A DNA stretch of 64,000 bases from CADEEN01 sp963738425 (GTDB lineage Bacteria > Pseudomonadota > Gammaproteobacteria > Burkholderiales > Burkholderiaceae_C). Every line of letters begins with the position of its first letter. Within the stretch, counting starts at the first letter, position 1. The stretch covers positions 48,516 through 112,515 of the forward strand of contig CAVTWT010000032.1 of NCBI GenBank assembly GCA_963738425.1. The letters run 5' to 3'. Shown here in pieces: positions 18,381-27,703 of this stretch. The notes under the pieces were generated by a model. That model was given only the letters and a program-made list of their open reading frames with translations. It was not told where the DNA came from and ran no database searches. Position numbers and translations under genes: made by a program.

Positions 18381-20081
18381 ATGAGCCAAGTCGAGCCTTC
18401 AGCCCTGGCGCTGCAACGCCTGTACCACTGGGAAAAGACCACGCCCGAGCGCATGGTCTTCACCCAGCCCTACGAGGGCGCGGCCAAAGGAGGACAGGTC
18501 CGCACCTGGACCTGGAAGGAGGCGCTGGACGAGACGCGGCGCATGGCCGCGCACCTGAAGAGCCTCAACCTGCCGCCGAAGAGCAACATCGCGCTGATTT
18601 CGAAGAACACCGCGCACTGGATGTTCACCGACTGGGCGATCTGGATGGCCGGCCATGTCTCGGTGCCGCTGTACCCAACGCTGGCGGCCGACACCATCCG
18701 CCAGATCCTGGAGCACAGCGAAGCGAAGCTGCTCTTCGTCGGCAAGCTCGACGGCTGGGCCGGCATGAAGCCCGGCATTCCGGCGGGTATGTCGTGCATC
18801 GCGCATCCGCTGGCGCCCGACGACGCGAAGAAGCACTACGCGAGCTGGGACGACATCATCGCCAAGACCGCGCCGATGACCGACAGCCCGGTGCGCCCGG
18901 CCGACGAGATGGCCACCATCATCTACACCTCGGGCACGACCGGCATGCCCAAGGGCGTGATGCACAGCTTCGGCAACTTCGCCGCAGCACTCACGGCGGG
19001 CCTGAAGCGCGTGCCGCTTGACAACAGCGCGCGCATGCTGAGCTACCTGCCGCTGTCGCACATCGTCGAGCGCGTGCTGGTCGAGCATGGCCTGCTGGCT
19101 GTCGGCATGCAGATCTACTTCGCCGAAAGTCTGGACACCTTCACGCTCGACCTGCAACGCGCCCAGCCCACCACCTTCTTCTCGGTGCCGCGGCTGTGGG
19201 TCAAGTTCCAGCAGGGCATCAACGCCAAGATGCCGCCGGCCAAGTTGAACCGCCTGCTGTCGATCCCGATCATCGGCGGTTTGGTGCGCAAGAAGATCCT
19301 CAAGGCCCTGGGCCTGGACAAGTGCACCTTCGCCGCCGGCGGCGCCGCGCCGATGCCGCCGGCGCTGCTGCAGTGGTACACGAAGCTGGGACTGGACCTG
19401 ATCGAGGGCTACGGCATGACCGAGAACTGCGGCGTCAGCCACGGCACGCTGCCGGGCAAGTCGCGGCCCGGCACGGTCGGCCTGCCCTATGACGGCGTGC
19501 AATGCCGGCTCGACCCGGCCAACGGCGAGATCCAAGTCAAGTGCTCGTGGAACATGCAGGGCTACTACAAGGAGCCCGAGGAGTCCAAGGCCGCGTTCAC
19601 TGACGACGGCTGGTTGAAGACCGGCGACAAGGGCGCGCTCGACGCCGAAGGCAACCTGAAGATCACGGGCCGCGTCAAGGACCTGTTCAAGACCAGCAAG
19701 GGCAAGTACGTGGCGCCGGCGCCGATCGAGGACCGGCTGGTGATGCACACCTACATCGAGGCCTGCGCCGTCACCGGCGCCAACCTCGGCCAGCCGCTGG
19801 GCATCGCGATGCTGAACCTCGACGGCATCAACAAGGCCAAGAGCGCCGACGGCCGCAAGGAGATCGAGAGCGAGCTGACGCAGCACCTGGCGGCGATCAA
19901 CGAGAAGCTCGACCCGCACGAGCAGCTCGACTGCGTCGTCGTCGTCACCGAACCGTGGAGCGTCGACAACGGCTTCATCACGCCGACCTTCAAGGTCAAG
20001 AGGAACCGCATCGAAGAGGTCTACGGGCCGAACTACGAAGCGTGGTCGGGCTCACGCAAGAAAGTCATTTGGCAGCAATAG
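18381..20081 (+). CDS. AMP-dependent long-chain acyl-CoA synthetase
   Basis: A 566-residue adenylate-forming enzyme. The AMP/P-loop motif is IIYTSGTTGMPKGVMHS, the adenine motif EGYGMTENCGVSHG, and the hinge region GDKGALDAEGNLKITGRVKD is followed by KTSKGKYVAPAPIED, the form seen in the large FAA1/FadD15-type synthetases. It activates fatty acids to acyl-CoA; chain length is unknown. The start at 18381 begins MSQVEPSALALQRLY; an upstream TTG frame was not preferred. It separates soxB from the YeeE pair, and a link to sulfur metabolism is not evident. Confidence 0.9.
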   Translation: MSQVEPSALALQRLYHWEKTTPERMVFTQPYEGAAKGGQVRTWTWKEALDETRRMAAHLKSLNLPPKSNIALISKNTAHWMFTDWAIWMAGHVSVPLYPTLAADTIRQILEHSEAKLLFVGKLDGWAGMKPGIPAGMSCIAHPLAPDDAKKHYASWDDIIAKTAPMTDSPVRPADEMATIIYTSGTTGMPKGVMHSFGNFAAALTAGLKRVPLDNSARMLSYLPLSHIVERVLVEHGLLAVGMQIYFAESLDTFTLDLQRAQPTTFFSVPRLWVKFQQGINAKMPPAKLNRLLSIPIIGGLVRKKILKALGLDKCTFAAGGAAPMPPALLQWYTKLGLDLIEGYGMTENCGVSHGTLPGKSRPGTVGLPYDGVQCRLDPANGEIQVKCSWNMQGYYKEPEESKAAFTDDGWLKTGDKGALDAEGNLKITGRVKDLFKTSKGKYVAPAPIEDRLVMHTYIEACAVTGANLGQPLGIAMLNLDGINKAKSADGRKEIESELTQHLAAINEKLDPHEQLDCVVVVTEPWSVDNGFITPTFKVKRNRIEEVYGPNYEAWSGSRKKVIWQQ

Positions 20082-20085
20082 CCGC

Positions 20086-20535
20086 ATGACTCTCGACGTG
20101 GCGCTGCTTGAATACGCGCCGGCACTGCTCGGCGGCGCGCTGATCGGCTTGGCGTCGGCGCTGCTGATCCTCGGCGCCGGCCGCGTCGCCGGCATCGCGG
20201 GCATCGTCGGCGGTGCGCTGCAAAGCCTCGTCCTCGGCCGCGCACCTGGGCGCAATGCAATCCGGTGGGCCTTCATCGGCGGGCTGCTGGCGGCGCCCTG
20301 GGTGTGGCGCCTGTTCGCGCCGCTGCCGGCAGCCACCAGCAGCGCCGGGCCGGCGCTGTTGATCATTGCCGGCCTGGTGGTTGGCATCGGTGTGCGCATG
20401 GGTAACGGCTGTACCAGCGGCCACGGCGTCTGTGGGTTGTCGAGCTTGTCGCTGCGTTCGCTGGTCAACGTGCTGGCCTTCATGGGCGCGGGCGTCGTCA
20501 CCGTGTTCGTGCTGCGACACGCGATCGGCGGCTGA
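20086..20535 (+). CDS. YeeE/YedE family sulfur transport protein (N-terminal-type half)
   Basis: A 149-residue membrane protein with about four hydrophobic segments and the motif GNGCTSGHGVCGLS, whose cysteine is characteristic of YeeE/YedE (TsuA-like) thiosulfate and sulfur-species channels. The family fold is a duplication; here the halves are two genes, this one and the next. It starts 4 bases after the acyl-CoA synthetase stop. Confidence 0.9.
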   Translation: MTLDVALLEYAPALLGGALIGLASALLILGAGRVAGIAGIVGGALQSLVLGRAPGRNAIRWAFIGGLLAAPWVWRLFAPLPAATSSAGPALLIIAGLVVGIGVRMGNGCTSGHGVCGLSSLSLRSLVNVLAFMGAGVVTVFVLRHAIGG

Positions 20536-20538
20536 CCG

Positions 20539-20970
20539 ATGGCCGCGCTGATCGCCTTGCTGGCCGGCCTGGTCTTCGGCATCGGCCTGCTGATGAGCGG
20601 CATGACCGACCCGGCCAAGGTGCAAGGCTTTCTCGATCTGTTTTGGCGCTGGGACCCGAGCCTGGCCTTCGTCATGGGCGGCGCGATCGCGGTGGCGATC
20701 GGCGCGTTCACGTTCGCCAAGCGGCGCGCTGCCGCAGGACGCAGGAGCTGGAGCGGTGAGCCGATCGAGGTGCCGAAGGTCAATGCCATCGACGCGCGCC
20801 TGATCGGCGGCGGTGTGCTGTTCGGTATCGGCTGGGGCTTGGCCGGCTTCTGCCCCGGCCCTGCAATCGTTGCGCTGTCCAGTGGTTTCGGGCCTGCGCT
20901 GTGGTTCGTGCCGGCGATGCTCGTCGGCATGGCGTTGCACGACACGCTCGTCCAGCGTCGCGCCGCATGA
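20539..20970 (+). CDS. YeeE/YedE family protein (DUF6691-type half)
   Basis: The 143-residue partner of the preceding gene. It begins ALIALLAGLVFGIGLLMSGM, carries the second-half motif GWGLAGFCPGPA with a conserved cysteine, and has about four membrane segments. Pairs like this occur beside persulfide or thiosulfate metabolism genes and are thought to form one sulfur-anion transporter. Only 3 bases separate the two genes and the stop overlaps the next ATG. Confidence 0.9.
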   Translation: MAALIALLAGLVFGIGLLMSGMTDPAKVQGFLDLFWRWDPSLAFVMGGAIAVAIGAFTFAKRRAAAGRRSWSGEPIEVPKVNAIDARLIGGGVLFGIGWGLAGFCPGPAIVALSSGFGPALWFVPAMLVGMALHDTLVQRRAA

Positions 20971-21326
20971 AGCGCGTGCTGCGCGCGGCATCGTTGATCG
21001 CAGCGGCACTCGCAGCGGGTTGCGCCACGCTGCCGCCACCGCCGCCCGCGCGCACGCCGAGCGCTGCAGAGAAGGACGACGCACGGCGCACGCTCGTCGC
21101 GCCGTACATCGCCTGCATGCAAGCCGAGGCGCGCAAGCAGGGCGGCGGCAGTAGCGCCGTTGACACGAGTGAACTTCGCTGCGGGCACCACATCCAGCAA
21201 CTGCGCCGCTACGGCGCGAGCAAAGACTACGACGCGCTGCGCTGGAGCGACTACATCGAGCAAGTCGAGCGCGAGGGCCGTGCGGCGGCGGTGAAAAGCA
21301 GCGGCGGTACACCCCAACGCAACTGA
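20967..21326 (+). CDS. Small putative lipoprotein
   Basis: A 119-residue protein with a type II signal peptide: charged MKR, hydrophobic stretch, and lipobox LAAGC (Cys19 or so), then a proline-rich linker and a helical, charged domain with two further cysteines (YIACMQ, ELRCGHH). The ATG at 20967 overlaps the previous stop (ATGA), so it belongs to the same operon. I do not recognise a domain; a role in the sulfur locus is only positional. Confidence 0.75.
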   Translation: MKRVLRAASLIAAALAAGCATLPPPPPARTPSAAEKDDARRTLVAPYIACMQAEARKQGGGSSAVDTSELRCGHHIQQLRRYGASKDYDALRWSDYIEQVEREGRAAAVKSSGGTPQRN

Positions 21327-21376
21327 GGCGCACACTGGCGCGGCGGCGCTGCTTCCCAACTCCCGGAGATCAACAC

Positions 21377-21739
21377 ATGGGCTGGTTCTCGAAAAATGAC
21401 GACGGCTTCTTTCTCGCGACGATCGTGCCAAGCGCGGGTGACGGCGGACCCCGCATCGAGAAATACCTCGGCATCGTCAACGGCGAAGCGATCATCGGCG
21501 CCAACATCTTTCGCGACCTGTTCTCGTCGGTCCGCGACGTGGTCGGTGGCCGCGCCGGCGGCTATGAGCGAGCGCTGTCCGGTGCGCGTGATGCGGCGCT
21601 TGACGACATGAAAGCTGCGGCGCGCGAACTTGGCGCCAATGGTGTCGTCGGCATCGACTTCGACTACGAAGTGCTCGGCGAGGCCAACGGGATGATGATG
21701 GTGGCGGTCAGCGGGACGGCGGTGCAGATGGGAGACTGA
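21377..21739 (+). CDS. YbjQ family (UPF0145) heavy-metal-binding-domain protein
   Basis: A 120-residue cytosolic protein of the YbjQ fold: EKYLGIVNGEAIIGANIFRD, the central GGRAGGYERALSGARDAALDD helix and the closing ANGVVGIDFDYEVLG strand are diagnostic. The family is annotated as heavy-metal binding from structure, but no conserved cysteine cluster is visible and function is unproven. The start is preceded by CCGGAG at a good distance. Confidence 0.85.
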   Translation: MGWFSKNDDGFFLATIVPSAGDGGPRIEKYLGIVNGEAIIGANIFRDLFSSVRDVVGGRAGGYERALSGARDAALDDMKAAARELGANGVVGIDFDYEVLGEANGMMMVAVSGTAVQMGD

Positions 21740-21754
21740 CTGCGTGCCACCGCT

Positions 21755-22327
21755 TCACTCGGCAGTGCACCGCCGACGCCCTGCGAAGGCCACCGCGCAC
21801 AAACCGAGCGCCATCAGTGCCCAGGTTGACGGCTCCGGCACGTTGGTGACGATGGCAGTGGCGTTAGTCCGCCCGACATGGTGCAAATCCGGTTGGTTGT
21901 AGGTGGCCGTCATGCCCGTGAGCCAGAGGTTCACCGGCGAGTCCTCGAAGTAGGCGTAGAGCGAGACGATCTGTCCGCCCGAAACCACTGCCGTTAGTGC
22001 GCTGGAACGCCACGGATCATCAAAGTCCGGGATGTGGTTTGACTGCGAATCGACGCTCAGCGACAGGATGTCGCTGTCCATGTAGACGCCATCAGCTCCA
22101 CTGCTGGTGACCAAGGTCACCAGCCCGGTCCAGTCGAAGTGGACCGGCTGCACTCGTGGATCATCGTACGAGCATGACGACGGGTAGCACTCCCAGGCAT
22201 TGACTTCGTGAATGCCCTGACCGCGTAGATCAAGCAGGAAGGTGGTGGACGCCACTGCACTCTGCGTCAGCCAGAGCAAAGTGGCTGCCAACAGGTACGA
22301 CAGCTTGTGGGAGGCGAACATGCTCAT
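21755..22327 (-). CDS. PEP-CTERM sorting domain-containing exported protein
   Basis: The 190-residue protein has an N-terminal signal peptide (SYLLAATLLWLTQSAVAS), a beta-rich middle without a recognised domain, and at the C-terminus VPEPSTWALMALGL, a hydrophobic stretch and GRRR. This is the tripartite PEP-CTERM signal, processed by exosortase EpsH/XrtA in bacteria that make exopolysaccharide. No exosortase gene is in the window. The central part is not recognised. Confidence 0.9.
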   Translation of the reverse strand: MSMFASHKLSYLLAATLLWLTQSAVASTTFLLDLRGQGIHEVNAWECYPSSCSYDDPRVQPVHFDWTGLVTLVTSSGADGVYMDSDILSLSVDSQSNHIPDFDDPWRSSALTAVVSGGQIVSLYAYFEDSPVNLWLTGMTATYNQPDLHHVGRTNATAIVTNVPEPSTWALMALGLCAVAFAGRRRCTAE

Positions 22328-22456
22328 GGCGACTCCAGTGGGGTGTCCGATTCCGTGACGCCGTTCACCGGCGAAGTGGATCGGCAGATGCTCGCGCGGT
22401 CCGCACCCAGCTGGTTGAGTTGAATCAAGCCTTGTAGTGACGGCCGGTCCGTCGCC

Positions 22457-24157
22457 TCAATCCAGCGTCACCTCGGCCCTCACCGCCCCCGCCCGATCCG
22501 CCCTCGCGGTCAGGCCGATCCGCATCCCCTTCGGCCCCTTCACCACCCACTCCGCCACCGCGCGATCGGCGGTGACTTCGCGTGACGGCAGGAACGCCTG
22601 CTGACTGTTCTTCGGCGCGTGCCCTTCGAGCTGCGGCCCTTCGAAGCGGTGCCTGCCGTTGATCAATGACACGTCCGGGTGCTCGGGCAGGTGGATCTCG
22701 AACATCACGCCGCGCACGACCTTGCGTTCGAGCGCGAGCTTGGTCACGTAGGCTGGCAGGTAGCCGCTGTTGGCAACCGCAAAGCGGATGCGCCAGGTGT
22801 CGTTGCCCAGGGCGCGCACTTCGGTGCGCAGCATCTCGAGCTTCGGCAGCGACAGCGCGATCTGCGTCATCCACGCTGGAAAGCGCGCCGCCTCGCGCTC
22901 GCGCAGGTGCGGCGGCGGGTTGCGCCAATAGTTCATCTTGTCCCAGCCGCCGATCTCGACCGCGCCCAACTGCGGGTGCTTGAACGGCTGCCAATCGACA
23001 TACGCCTGGCGGTTGCAATGCTTGTCGCTCCATGCCAGCAACTTCATGTCGTCATCGACCGGGTGCTCGCGGTACCAGTCGATCCACTTGTAGTCGGTGA
23101 TGCCCGCCTCTTTGTTCGGCGACCAGAGTTCGACCACCCAGAACAGCGCGCCGAGGTGCTCATAGAGCCAGTCCTGCGTGCCGGTGATGACGTCCTTCGG
23201 GTGGTACTTGAACTCGTGCCAGATGCTGATGGCCGGGTAGCCGGTGAGTTTTTCGCCGAGCGCCGAGAAGCGCTTGATGCTCCACAGGTCTTCGGGCGTC
23301 ATGTCGTCGTCGCTCTTGCTGCCCATCGGCCGCAGGATGACGCCGCTGTGCGTGTGGTAGCTGATCGCCGCGCCGATGTTCGGGTGCTTGACGATAAAGT
23401 CGACCATCGCCCGCACTTCGGGCTCGCTCGTCGGGTACGGTCCGGCGCCGAGCTGCTCGTGTTCTCCGCGCCAGTTGGTCGGGAAGTTGCGGTTGAGGTC
23501 CAGGCCCTCGGCATCGCGGTTGACGCTGACCGTGAGGCCGTCCCAGTTGAGCAGCGTGCCTTCGGGCATCAGGCGGAAATACTCACCGCCGAACTCGCCA
23601 GGCTCGCGCGCCACCATCAGCCGCGGCTCCTGTGGGTGCTTCTTGTACGGGCCGTGCGGGTCGGGCACGCGCATCGTCAGCATGCGGCCGTCGCCGTCCA
23701 CGTCTTCGATCGTCAGGCCTTCGACCGTGTCTTCGTCGAACGGATACAGCCGCGTTGACGAGCGGATGTGACGCGGCTTGTCGGCCAGCGCGAGCTCGGC
23801 GCCGTCGGGGTTCAAGCGCGGGCACAGGTAGACGACGCGGGTGTCGAGCAACTGCGTGATGTCGCGGTCGCTGCCGAACTTGATGATCAGCTGGTGCAGG
23901 TAGTACAGGCAGGTCGTGCTGGCCGTGAGCTCGGCGGCGTGGATGTTGCCGTCGGCCCAGAAGGCCGGCTTGTCGGTGTCGTCACCGGTGGAGAAGTTGG
24001 TGACCGTGGCCACCCAGATGTCGCGGCCCTCGTGGCTCTTGCCGATCGATGCGACTCGCACCAGGCCCGGCGCCGCGGCGGCGTAGTCGTGCAGCAGTTG
24101 CGAGAGTTCGTCGTAGCGGTAGAAGGTGTCGAAGCGCGGGACGGGCAATGCGGACAT
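22457..24157 (-). CDS. M14 family zinc metallopeptidase (carboxypeptidase-like)
   Basis: A 566-residue protein with the M14 carboxypeptidase domain in about the first 400 residues. Zinc ligands are His73 and Glu76 in GNIHAAE and a third His in ISYHTHSG near residue 265; the substrate-binding DLNRNFPTNW is also present. A C-terminal beta-rich part (about 450-566) may be a transthyretin-like or accessory domain. No signal peptide is seen after the chosen start at 24157 (MSALPVPRF); the frame extends upstream to 24193 through the terminator, so the shorter start is preferred. Peptide substrate unknown. Confidence 0.85.
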   Translation of the reverse strand: MSALPVPRFDTFYRYDELSQLLHDYAAAAPGLVRVASIGKSHEGRDIWVATVTNFSTGDDTDKPAFWADGNIHAAELTASTTCLYYLHQLIIKFGSDRDITQLLDTRVVYLCPRLNPDGAELALADKPRHIRSSTRLYPFDEDTVEGLTIEDVDGDGRMLTMRVPDPHGPYKKHPQEPRLMVAREPGEFGGEYFRLMPEGTLLNWDGLTVSVNRDAEGLDLNRNFPTNWRGEHEQLGAGPYPTSEPEVRAMVDFIVKHPNIGAAISYHTHSGVILRPMGSKSDDDMTPEDLWSIKRFSALGEKLTGYPAISIWHEFKYHPKDVITGTQDWLYEHLGALFWVVELWSPNKEAGITDYKWIDWYREHPVDDDMKLLAWSDKHCNRQAYVDWQPFKHPQLGAVEIGGWDKMNYWRNPPPHLREREAARFPAWMTQIALSLPKLEMLRTEVRALGNDTWRIRFAVANSGYLPAYVTKLALERKVVRGVMFEIHLPEHPDVSLINGRHRFEGPQLEGHAPKNSQQAFLPSREVTADRAVAEWVVKGPKGMRIGLTARADRAGAVRAEVTLD

Positions 24158-24171
24158 GGTGGCGCCACAAG

Positions 24172-24206
24172 AAGAAAAAGGCCGGGCAAGCATACTGCCC
24201 GGCCCT
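24172..24206 (-). terminator. Intrinsic terminator of the DUF4382 gene
   Basis: On the minus strand GGCCGGGCAGTATGCTTGCC forms most of a hairpin with 8-bp arms GGCCGGGC/GCCCGGCC (24180-24187 and 24197-24204), followed by TTTTTCTTC. It lies after the DUF4382 stop and just upstream of the M14 peptidase start. Confidence 0.85.
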
Positions 24207-24247
24207 TGCGCTGCGCGAGCCGCCGAGGTGGGCGGCGTGTCACCTGC

Positions 24248-25450
24248 TCAGGGGAAGACGAAGTCGGTGGTGACGTCGGCGTTGCTCAGCGTGATCAGCG
24301 CGGTCTTGGGCACGACCGTGCCCGCGGCCGTGGCTGACAGCGTGTATTGCCCCGCGCCCGAGGCCGCGCCGGCAAAGCTGTAGCTCGCCGCGCTGGCCGC
24401 ATAGGCCGCCGAGGCCGGGACCGCAGTCGGCAAGGTCATGCTGTAGGTTCCGCTCGCGGCGTCGGCGACGGCCGCCGCAGCCTGGATCGTCGGCCCGCCG
24501 GACACTGCCTGCAGCGCGCGGATCGCGGCGTCGATCGACGCCGGCGCCGGGTTGATCGTGACCGTGCCCTTGGCGGCGTAGCTGCTGGGAGAAAGCGGCG
24601 TGTTCAGCGCCGCGCCAGCGCTGCCGACGGTGGTGATGGCGCTGGCCACCACCGGCACGCCGGTCATCACCGCGTTGGCGCGGCCGGGCGCGGTGATGAC
24701 CAGGTCGTAGGTGCCCTCCGGCACCGGGTAGAGCACAAAGCGGCCGTCGGTCTGCGGCGGTGTGGATTTGATGATGGTCCCACCCTGCTGCGCCGAGACC
24801 AGCGTGTTGCCGTTGGCCAGGCTCGGATCGACAAATCCGACGATGCGCTGGCCGGCGTCCGACAACACCGGGATGACGCTGATCACCGGCTTCAACAGGT
24901 ACTTGCCGGAGTTGCCGGCGCGGACGAACGAGCGGCAGGCGTCGAAATCAAGCACGAAGTTGGCCACCTGGTTCGCCGGCACGACCATGTTGACATTGAA
25001 CTTGAGGCCGCTTTGCTGGCCGCTGGGTGTGTCGAGCGCGGTCTCGTTGCCGCCGCTGGGCCGGATGGCGTTGGCATATGGCGCCGTGCTGCCGTTGGCC
25101 GCCAGCACCAACCGCATCTGCGTGTAGGTGCCGGACGGCAGCTGGGTTTCGCCGAGCGGCAGCAGGTTGCCGTTGGTGTACTCGAGCAGGTCGATGCGTT
25201 GCGGCGCGGCCAGCACGACCTCGGACCAACCGCCGTCGTTCTCGGCGGCGCTGTCGCTGCGGTGCACGCGCACCTTCTCCACCGTGACCCAGACGTTGTC
25301 GTAGCCACAGGCTGGCGCGTCGGTGAGCGACAGGCGCAGAGTGCCGGTGGCGTCGCTGCCGCCACCACCGCCGCCGCAGGCGGCGATCAGCGTGGCGCCG
25401 GCGGCCGCGGCCAAGGTCAGTGTGAGAGGCGTATTGAGGATCAAGCGCAT
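24248..25450 (-). CDS. DUF4382 domain-containing lipoprotein
   Basis: A 400-residue lipoprotein with lipobox LIAAC near residue 25 followed by a glycine run. Residues of about 35-190 form the DUF4382 domain (GTLRLSLTDAPACGYDNVWV, typical opening). A carboxypeptidase-regulatory-like beta-sandwich follows (TDGRFVLYPVPEGTYDLVIT), and the C-terminal 130 residues are Ala/Ser-rich. Such proteins are envelope-attached and of unknown function. Confidence 0.85.
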   Translation of the reverse strand: MRLILNTPLTLTLAAAAGATLIAACGGGGGGSDATGTLRLSLTDAPACGYDNVWVTVEKVRVHRSDSAAENDGGWSEVVLAAPQRIDLLEYTNGNLLPLGETQLPSGTYTQMRLVLAANGSTAPYANAIRPSGGNETALDTPSGQQSGLKFNVNMVVPANQVANFVLDFDACRSFVRAGNSGKYLLKPVISVIPVLSDAGQRIVGFVDPSLANGNTLVSAQQGGTIIKSTPPQTDGRFVLYPVPEGTYDLVITAPGRANAVMTGVPVVASAITTVGSAGAALNTPLSPSSYAAKGTVTINPAPASIDAAIRALQAVSGGPTIQAAAAVADAASGTYSMTLPTAVPASAAYAASAASYSFAGAASGAGQYTLSATAAGTVVPKTALITLSNADVTTDFVFP

Positions 25451-25573
25451 GCAGCGACTCCGGTGTTCGAGAGGGTGCAGGCTACGCGCGGCTGCGCTAT
25501 CGACGTGTGAACAGGTTGGTATCCCGCACTTGTGGACACCCTTGGTTTCAGGGGTTTCAGCTTGGCAGACCGG

Positions 25574-26329
25574 TCAGCCGACCGCGCGCCCACCGACGAA
25601 CACCCGCACCTCGCCGGGCGCCATCGCCATCCAGCGTTCGTTGGCCGTCATCGGCTCGGTGGCGACCACCGCCACTCGGTCGTTCGGTGTGGTGTGCGCA
25701 CCAAAGTCCACCGTCACGTCGTCGTCGGCCAGCGTCGCCTGACCGAACGGATGGGCGCGTTCGATGCAGTGCAACTTTGTACTGCAATGCGCCCACAGCG
25801 CCTGGCCGTTGGACAACAGCAGGTTGAACGTGCCGTGCGCGGCCGGCTGCGGCAGCAGCTCACGCAGCGTGATCGTCAATTCACGGATCGTCGGCACGCT
25901 GGCATGTGACTTGGCCAGCTCCTGCATCAGCCAGCAGAAGGCGCGCTCGCTGTCGGTGTCGCCGACGGGTTTGAACGCCGCGTGCAGGCGCGGGTTGAAG
26001 CCCTTCAGGTCGCCGTTGTGCGCGAACACCCAGTAGCGGCCCCAAAGCTCACGCACGAACGGGTGCGTGTTCTCCAGCGCGACGCGGCCCTGCGTGGCCT
26101 TGCGGATGTGGGCGATGACGTTGTCGCTCTTGATCGGGTAGCGCCGCACCAGCTCGGCCACCGGCGACTCGCGCGCGCTGTGGTGATCGACCAGGGTGCG
26201 CAGTCCCTTGTCTTCGAAGAAGGCGATGCCGAAGCCGTCCTTGTGCTCATCGGCGCGCCGTGCCAGGCCTTCGAAGCTGAAGCACACGTCCGTCGGGACG
26301 TTGGCGTTCATGCCGAGCAACTGACACAC
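25574..26329 (-). CDS. Class II glutamine amidotransferase (YafJ-like)
   Basis: The 251-residue product keeps Cys2 as N-terminal nucleophile (MCQLLGMNAN), and has the Ntn-amidotransferase motifs DGFGIAFFED, RKATQGRVALENTHPF and FAHNGDL. It hydrolyses glutamine; the acceptor is unknown for YafJ-type proteins, some of which are linked to ergothioneine-like EgtC. It starts 4 bases after the preceding flavoprotein gene stop and is likely cotranscribed with it. Confidence 0.9.
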   Translation of the reverse strand: MCQLLGMNANVPTDVCFSFEGLARRADEHKDGFGIAFFEDKGLRTLVDHHSARESPVAELVRRYPIKSDNVIAHIRKATQGRVALENTHPFVRELWGRYWVFAHNGDLKGFNPRLHAAFKPVGDTDSERAFCWLMQELAKSHASVPTIRELTITLRELLPQPAAHGTFNLLLSNGQALWAHCSTKLHCIERAHPFGQATLADDDVTVDFGAHTTPNDRVAVVATEPMTANERWMAMAPGEVRVFVGGRAVG

Positions 26330-26333
26330 AGTG

Positions 26334-27569
26334 CTAAGGAATCGGGATGAACAGGCGAAGGATGCCGCGCACCGAAATCAGATTGCCCGGGTTGCCCTTT
26401 TCTTCGAGCACCGCACTCATGCGTCGAAGGATGCGCGGGCTCTTCTTGGCCCGAGAGATCACCAGGTCGGCCAGCCAGGGATAGGCATTGACCCCGTTGG
26501 CGCGCTCGTACAGATCGAAGCGCGGCTTCAGCTCCATCAAGTGCGCCTCGTAATGCGCCCGCGCCTGCGCGTCGGTCATCATCGTGTCGCGTGCCACGCT
26601 GATGGTTTCGGCGGCGAGGATGCCCGTCTCGAGTGCCTTGCCGATGCCCTCGCCGGTGAACGCATAGGTCGCGCCGGCCGCTTCGCCGGTGACCAGCAGG
26701 CCGGGGCGCGAGAAGCGCGCACCTTCGAGCGAGCAGCGCAGTGGCGCGCCCTTCAGCGGGCCCAGCTGTTCGCCGGAGGCCATCAGCTCCTTCGCCACCG
26801 GATAGACGGCGCAAAAGCGCTCGAACATCTCGCGCAGGTTGACTTCGGCCATGGCCTCGCGGCCATCATCGCCTTTCGCAGTGTGGCTGTGCGCCAGACC
26901 GACGCCGATGTTGTAAACGCCATCGGGGCAAGGAAAGATCCAGCCGTAACCCTTGGACAGTTTCTTGTGCCACAGCACTTCGAGGCCGGTGATGCGCCCG
27001 GCCATCTTCGGGTTGCGCACATAGGTGCGCATGGCCACGCCGCTGGGCGTGCGCCGCTCGCACAGGCCGGCAGCCATCAGCGCGGTCGGCACGGCGCCGG
27101 TGGCCAGGACCACCCACTGAGCCTGCACGTCGTGCATCTGATCGCCGATCTTCAGGCGCGCGCCGTAGACGCGCTGCTGGCCATCGACCAGCGGCGCTTC
27201 GAAGCGCGCCGGAGCGCACCACTGCGCGCCGTCGTCCATCGCCGCGCGGCGCAGGATGTCGTCGAGCACCGCGCGCGGCAGCACGGCCAGGCGGCCCGGC
27301 ACATCGACGCGGCCGCCGCGTGGCGCGATACAGGCGAGGTGCGGCAGGCGGCGTGCATGCTTCATCACCTCCTGGTAGACGCCCATGCGGCCGAAGGCCG
27401 TGTGCGCGTCGGGGATCAGGCCGTCGCCGCAGACCTTGTCGCGTGGGAACTCATGCTGATCGACCAGCAGCGGCTTGAAGCCGGCACGCGCCAACTGCTG
27501 CGCGCAGGCGCTGCCCGCGGGGCCAGCGCCGACGACGAGCACATCGCAGGAGGAAGGGATCGTTGACAT
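26334..27569 (-). CDS. Geranylgeranyl-reductase family FAD-dependent oxidoreductase
   Basis: A 411-residue flavoprotein. The FAD motif VLVVGAGPAGSACAQQLARA is near residue 9, followed by RDKVCGDGL, a geranylgeranyl-reductase hallmark, and the second FAD contact GLLVTGEAAGATYAFTGEGI. Members reduce isoprenoid chains or oxidise diverse lipophilic substrates; the substrate here is unknown. The start at 27569 is chosen because it places the FAD fold right at the N-terminus; the frame is open 21 codons further upstream. Confidence 0.85.
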   Translation of the reverse strand: MSTIPSSCDVLVVGAGPAGSACAQQLARAGFKPLLVDQHEFPRDKVCGDGLIPDAHTAFGRMGVYQEVMKHARRLPHLACIAPRGGRVDVPGRLAVLPRAVLDDILRRAAMDDGAQWCAPARFEAPLVDGQQRVYGARLKIGDQMHDVQAQWVVLATGAVPTALMAAGLCERRTPSGVAMRTYVRNPKMAGRITGLEVLWHKKLSKGYGWIFPCPDGVYNIGVGLAHSHTAKGDDGREAMAEVNLREMFERFCAVYPVAKELMASGEQLGPLKGAPLRCSLEGARFSRPGLLVTGEAAGATYAFTGEGIGKALETGILAAETISVARDTMMTDAQARAHYEAHLMELKPRFDLYERANGVNAYPWLADLVISRAKKSPRILRRMSAVLEEKGNPGNLISVRGILRLFIPIP

Positions 27570-27703
27570 CGGGCGGCGATTGTAGGCAGCGACGACGGGC
27601 GCCCAGCATGCGACGTCCTTGCGCCTAGTCAACCGCCACGATGACGGCGCAGCCGATCATGTTGTCCTGACGCCTAACGCGCCATGTACCGAAAGGCTTG
27701 AAG

